A DNA stretch of 64,000 bases from Saccharopolyspora thermophila (lineage in GTDB: Bacteria; Actinomycetota; Actinomycetes; Mycobacteriales; Pseudonocardiaceae). Position 1 is the first letter of the stretch. Every line of letters begins with the position of its first letter. The DNA lies in the NCBI RefSeq assembly GCF_014646075.1, contig NZ_BMMT01000004.1, positions 142,200-206,199 of the forward strand. Reading direction: 5' to 3'. Both the position numbers and the translations under genes were made by a program. This document shows positions 62,544-64,000 of the stretch, in pieces. The notes under the pieces are model-generated. The model did no database searches. It had not been told where the DNA came from and was given only the letters and a program-made list of their open reading frames with translations.

Positions 62544-62791
62544 GCGTTCTTGGTGATGTAGTCCACCGCATCACCGACGGTCTTGAGGTTGGCCAGTTCG
62601 TCGTCCGGGATCTTCACCCCGAACTTGTCCTCCGCCTGCACGGCGATCTCGACCATGGACAGCGAGTCGATGTCCAGGTCGTCGACGAACGACTTGTCGG
62701 TGGTCACGTCGGCGGCGTCGACCCCGGCGACCTCCTCGACGATGGCGGCGAGGCCCTCGGTGATCTGCTCGTTGGTCAGCTCGTTCGACAC
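62540..62791 (-). CDS. acpP: Acyl carrier protein (fatty acid synthesis)
   Basis: An 83-residue ACP with the phosphopantetheine serine in DLDIDSLSMVEIAVQ. The GTG start has GAAGGA upstream. It is the primary-metabolism ACP; the cluster-specific carrier at 34100 is clearly different in sequence. Confidence 0.95.
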   Translation of the reverse strand: MSNELTNEQITEGLAAIVEEVAGVDAADVTTDKSFVDDLDIDSLSMVEIAVQAEDKFGVKIPDDELANLKTVGDAVDYITKNA

Positions 62792-62861
62792 GGGATGGTT
62801 CCTTCCTCGTTCTTGCGTTGTGCACCGAGGGCCCTCGCGGGCCCGCGGTAGTTTGGGGGGC

Positions 62862-63842
62862 TCAGGGGCAGACGGCGACCTGCGCCGAGTACGACAGCCC
62901 GGCACCGAAGCCCACGAGCAGCATCACGTCGCCGCTGCGGATCTCCCCGGCAGCCCGCATGTGATCGATCGCCAACGGGATCGAAGCCGACGATGTGTTG
63001 CCGGAGTAGACGATGTCACGCGCGACCACGAGGTCCTCACGCGCACCCTGACTCTGCAGCTTCCGCGCGATGGCCTCGATGATCCGCAGGTTCGCCTGAT
63101 GCGGCACCAGGACGTCCACATCGGACAGCTGGAGTCCGGCGGCCTCGACCGCGCGGGCCGCCACCGGGGCGATCCGGGTGGTCGCCCACCGGAAGACCGA
63201 CTGCCCCTCCTGGTGGATGTACTTGCCGTCGCGCAGGTAGATCAGGTCCACCAGGTCGCCGGCGCTGCCCAGCACGCTCGGCCCGAGCAGCGGCTCCTCG
63301 GACGGGCCGACCACCGCCGCGCCCGCGCCGTCGGCGAAGATGATGCAGTTGGCCCGGTCCTGCCAGTCCACCCACTCCTGGAACCGCTCCGCCCCGATCA
63401 CCAGCACGTTGCGGGCCGACCCGGCGCGCACCGCATCAGAGGCCGCCGACAGCGCGTAGACGAACCCGGCGCAGGCGGCGTTGAGGTCGTAGGCGCTGCG
63501 GGCCTTGATGCCGATCTGGTCGGCCACCTGGGCCGCGGCGTTGGGGATGCCGCCCGGCATGGTGCAGGTGGCCACGATCACCTGGTCCACGTCCGACGGC
63601 GACAGGCCCGCGTCGGCGACGGCCTTGGCCCCGGCCTCCACCGCCATGCTGACCACGGTCTGGTCGTCGTCGCCGAGGCGGCGGTGCACGATGCCGACCC
63701 GCTGCCGGATCCACTCGTCGTTGGTGTCCACGATCTTGGCCAGGTCGTCGTTGGTGACGATCCGGTTGCCCTGCGTGCTGCCGAAACCCAGCAGTTTGGT
63801 TCCGGGCGGGGGCGTGGTCTGGGCAATGCGGGGACGGGTCAC
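62862..63842 (-). CDS. fabH: 3-oxoacyl-ACP synthase III
   Basis: A 326-residue KASIII with the Cys-His-Asn triad: LNAACAGFVYA, VPHQANLRI and YSGNTSSAS. It starts fatty-acid chains from an acyl-CoA primer. Its GTG overlaps the fabD stop by 4 bases. Confidence 0.95.
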   Translation of the reverse strand: MTRPRIAQTTPPPGTKLLGFGSTQGNRIVTNDDLAKIVDTNDEWIRQRVGIVHRRLGDDDQTVVSMAVEAGAKAVADAGLSPSDVDQVIVATCTMPGGIPNAAAQVADQIGIKARSAYDLNAACAGFVYALSAASDAVRAGSARNVLVIGAERFQEWVDWQDRANCIIFADGAGAAVVGPSEEPLLGPSVLGSAGDLVDLIYLRDGKYIHQEGQSVFRWATTRIAPVAARAVEAAGLQLSDVDVLVPHQANLRIIEAIARKLQSQGAREDLVVARDIVYSGNTSSASIPLAIDHMRAAGEIRSGDVMLLVGFGAGLSYSAQVAVCP

Positions 63843-64000
63843 GCGTCGCTCCCGAGCAGTTCGGCGACCTTGTCCAGGTCGTGTGGGGTCTTGAGGGCGA
63901 CGGTCGTGACGCCCTTGAGCTCGCGGCGCACCAGGCCGCTGAGGACTCCCGCGGGCGGGAGTTCCACCGTCGCCCGCACCCCCCGCTCGGCCAGCGCGGC
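63839..64000 (-). CDS. fabD: Malonyl-CoA:ACP transacylase, C-terminal part
   Basis: The gene enters from the right edge of the window. Its visible 53 codons read ALAERGVRATVELPPAGVLS, then GLVRRELKGVTTVALKTPHD and end LDKVAELLGSDA. The order and GTGA overlap with fabH fit fabD of actinomycetes. Confidence 0.85.
   Translation of the reverse strand, partial: AALAERGVRATVELPPAGVLSGLVRRELKGVTTVALKTPHDLDKVAELLGSDA

Noticed and set aside
1..64000. CRISPR array or intact insertion sequence
   Set aside because: No regularly spaced repeats of the right size and no complete transposase were found.

Overview
The window is chromosomal DNA from a high-GC actinomycete. GTG starts are frequent, stop/start overlaps (ATGA, GTGA) are common, and F420-type oxidoreductases, a DUF3558 lipoprotein, a DUF3145 protein and a fabD-fabH-acp-fabF block are present. 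These fit the Pseudonocardiales (Saccharopolyspora/Amycolatopsis-like), but genus cannot be fixed from sequence alone.

Layout. (1) 1-131: 5' end of a flavohaemoglobin gene. (2) 512-8060: a seven-gene minus-strand operon for an energy-converting-hydrogenase-related (Ehr) membrane complex led by an ArsR-type regulator. Gene order matches Mycobacterium tuberculosis Rv0081-Rv0087, but the large subunit has no nickel-ligand cysteines. (3) 8290-9682: a gene graveyard with a broken acyltransferase-3 gene and remnants of what look like Wadjet-type genes. (4) 10083-11578: rpmB and an RlmM-like rRNA methyltransferase. (5) 11590-43143: a roughly 31.5 kb biosynthetic gene cluster. (6) 43661-45884: a metallopeptidase, a TetR regulator with a perfect palindromic operator, and a small membrane protein. 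(7) 46086-49630: a CAT-anticodon tRNA followed 3.4 kb later by a copy of its 3' half; the DNA between holds hicA, an HTH gene and an HD gene, each disabled by one lesion. (8) 49707-64000: DUF899, LLM oxidoreductases, cstA-ybdD, an ECF sigma factor with a partner membrane protein, hypothetical genes, and the fatty-acid synthase block.

The cluster is the most interesting part. Its leftward arm (21524 down to 11590) carries a full set for a dTDP-L-evernitrose-type nitrosugar: 2,3-dehydratase, 3-aminotransferase, C3-methyltransferase, 3,5-epimerase, sugar O-methyltransferase, 4-ketoreductase, flavin nitrososynthase and an MFS exporter. The rightward arm starts with a DrrAB-like exporter and a StrR-family regulator carrying a TTA codon. 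It then has a prolyl-AMP ligase, a prolyl-PCP dehydrogenase, a PCP and a B12 radical-SAM enzyme (the kit for a 5-methylpyrrole-2-carboxyl unit). It also has UDP-glucose dehydrogenase, a glycosyltransferase resembling cytosylglucuronate synthases, two Gfo/Idh dehydrogenases, a TIM-barrel isomerase, an asparagine-synthetase-like ligase with no glutaminase cysteine, an MTA-phosphorylase homologue, a degenerate 2-hydroxyacid dehydrogenase, an amidase and two more glycosyltransferases. There is no PKS or NRPS module. The predicted product is a sugar- or nucleoside-based scaffold built on glucuronate, carrying a (methyl)pyrrole acyl group and a nitrosugar. I know of no described compound with that combination.

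The two arms diverge from a 393-bp region that contains a near-perfect StrR-type operator, so both are probably switched on together. The window lacks glucose-1-phosphate thymidylyltransferase and dTDP-glucose 4,6-dehydratase, which must be supplied from elsewhere.
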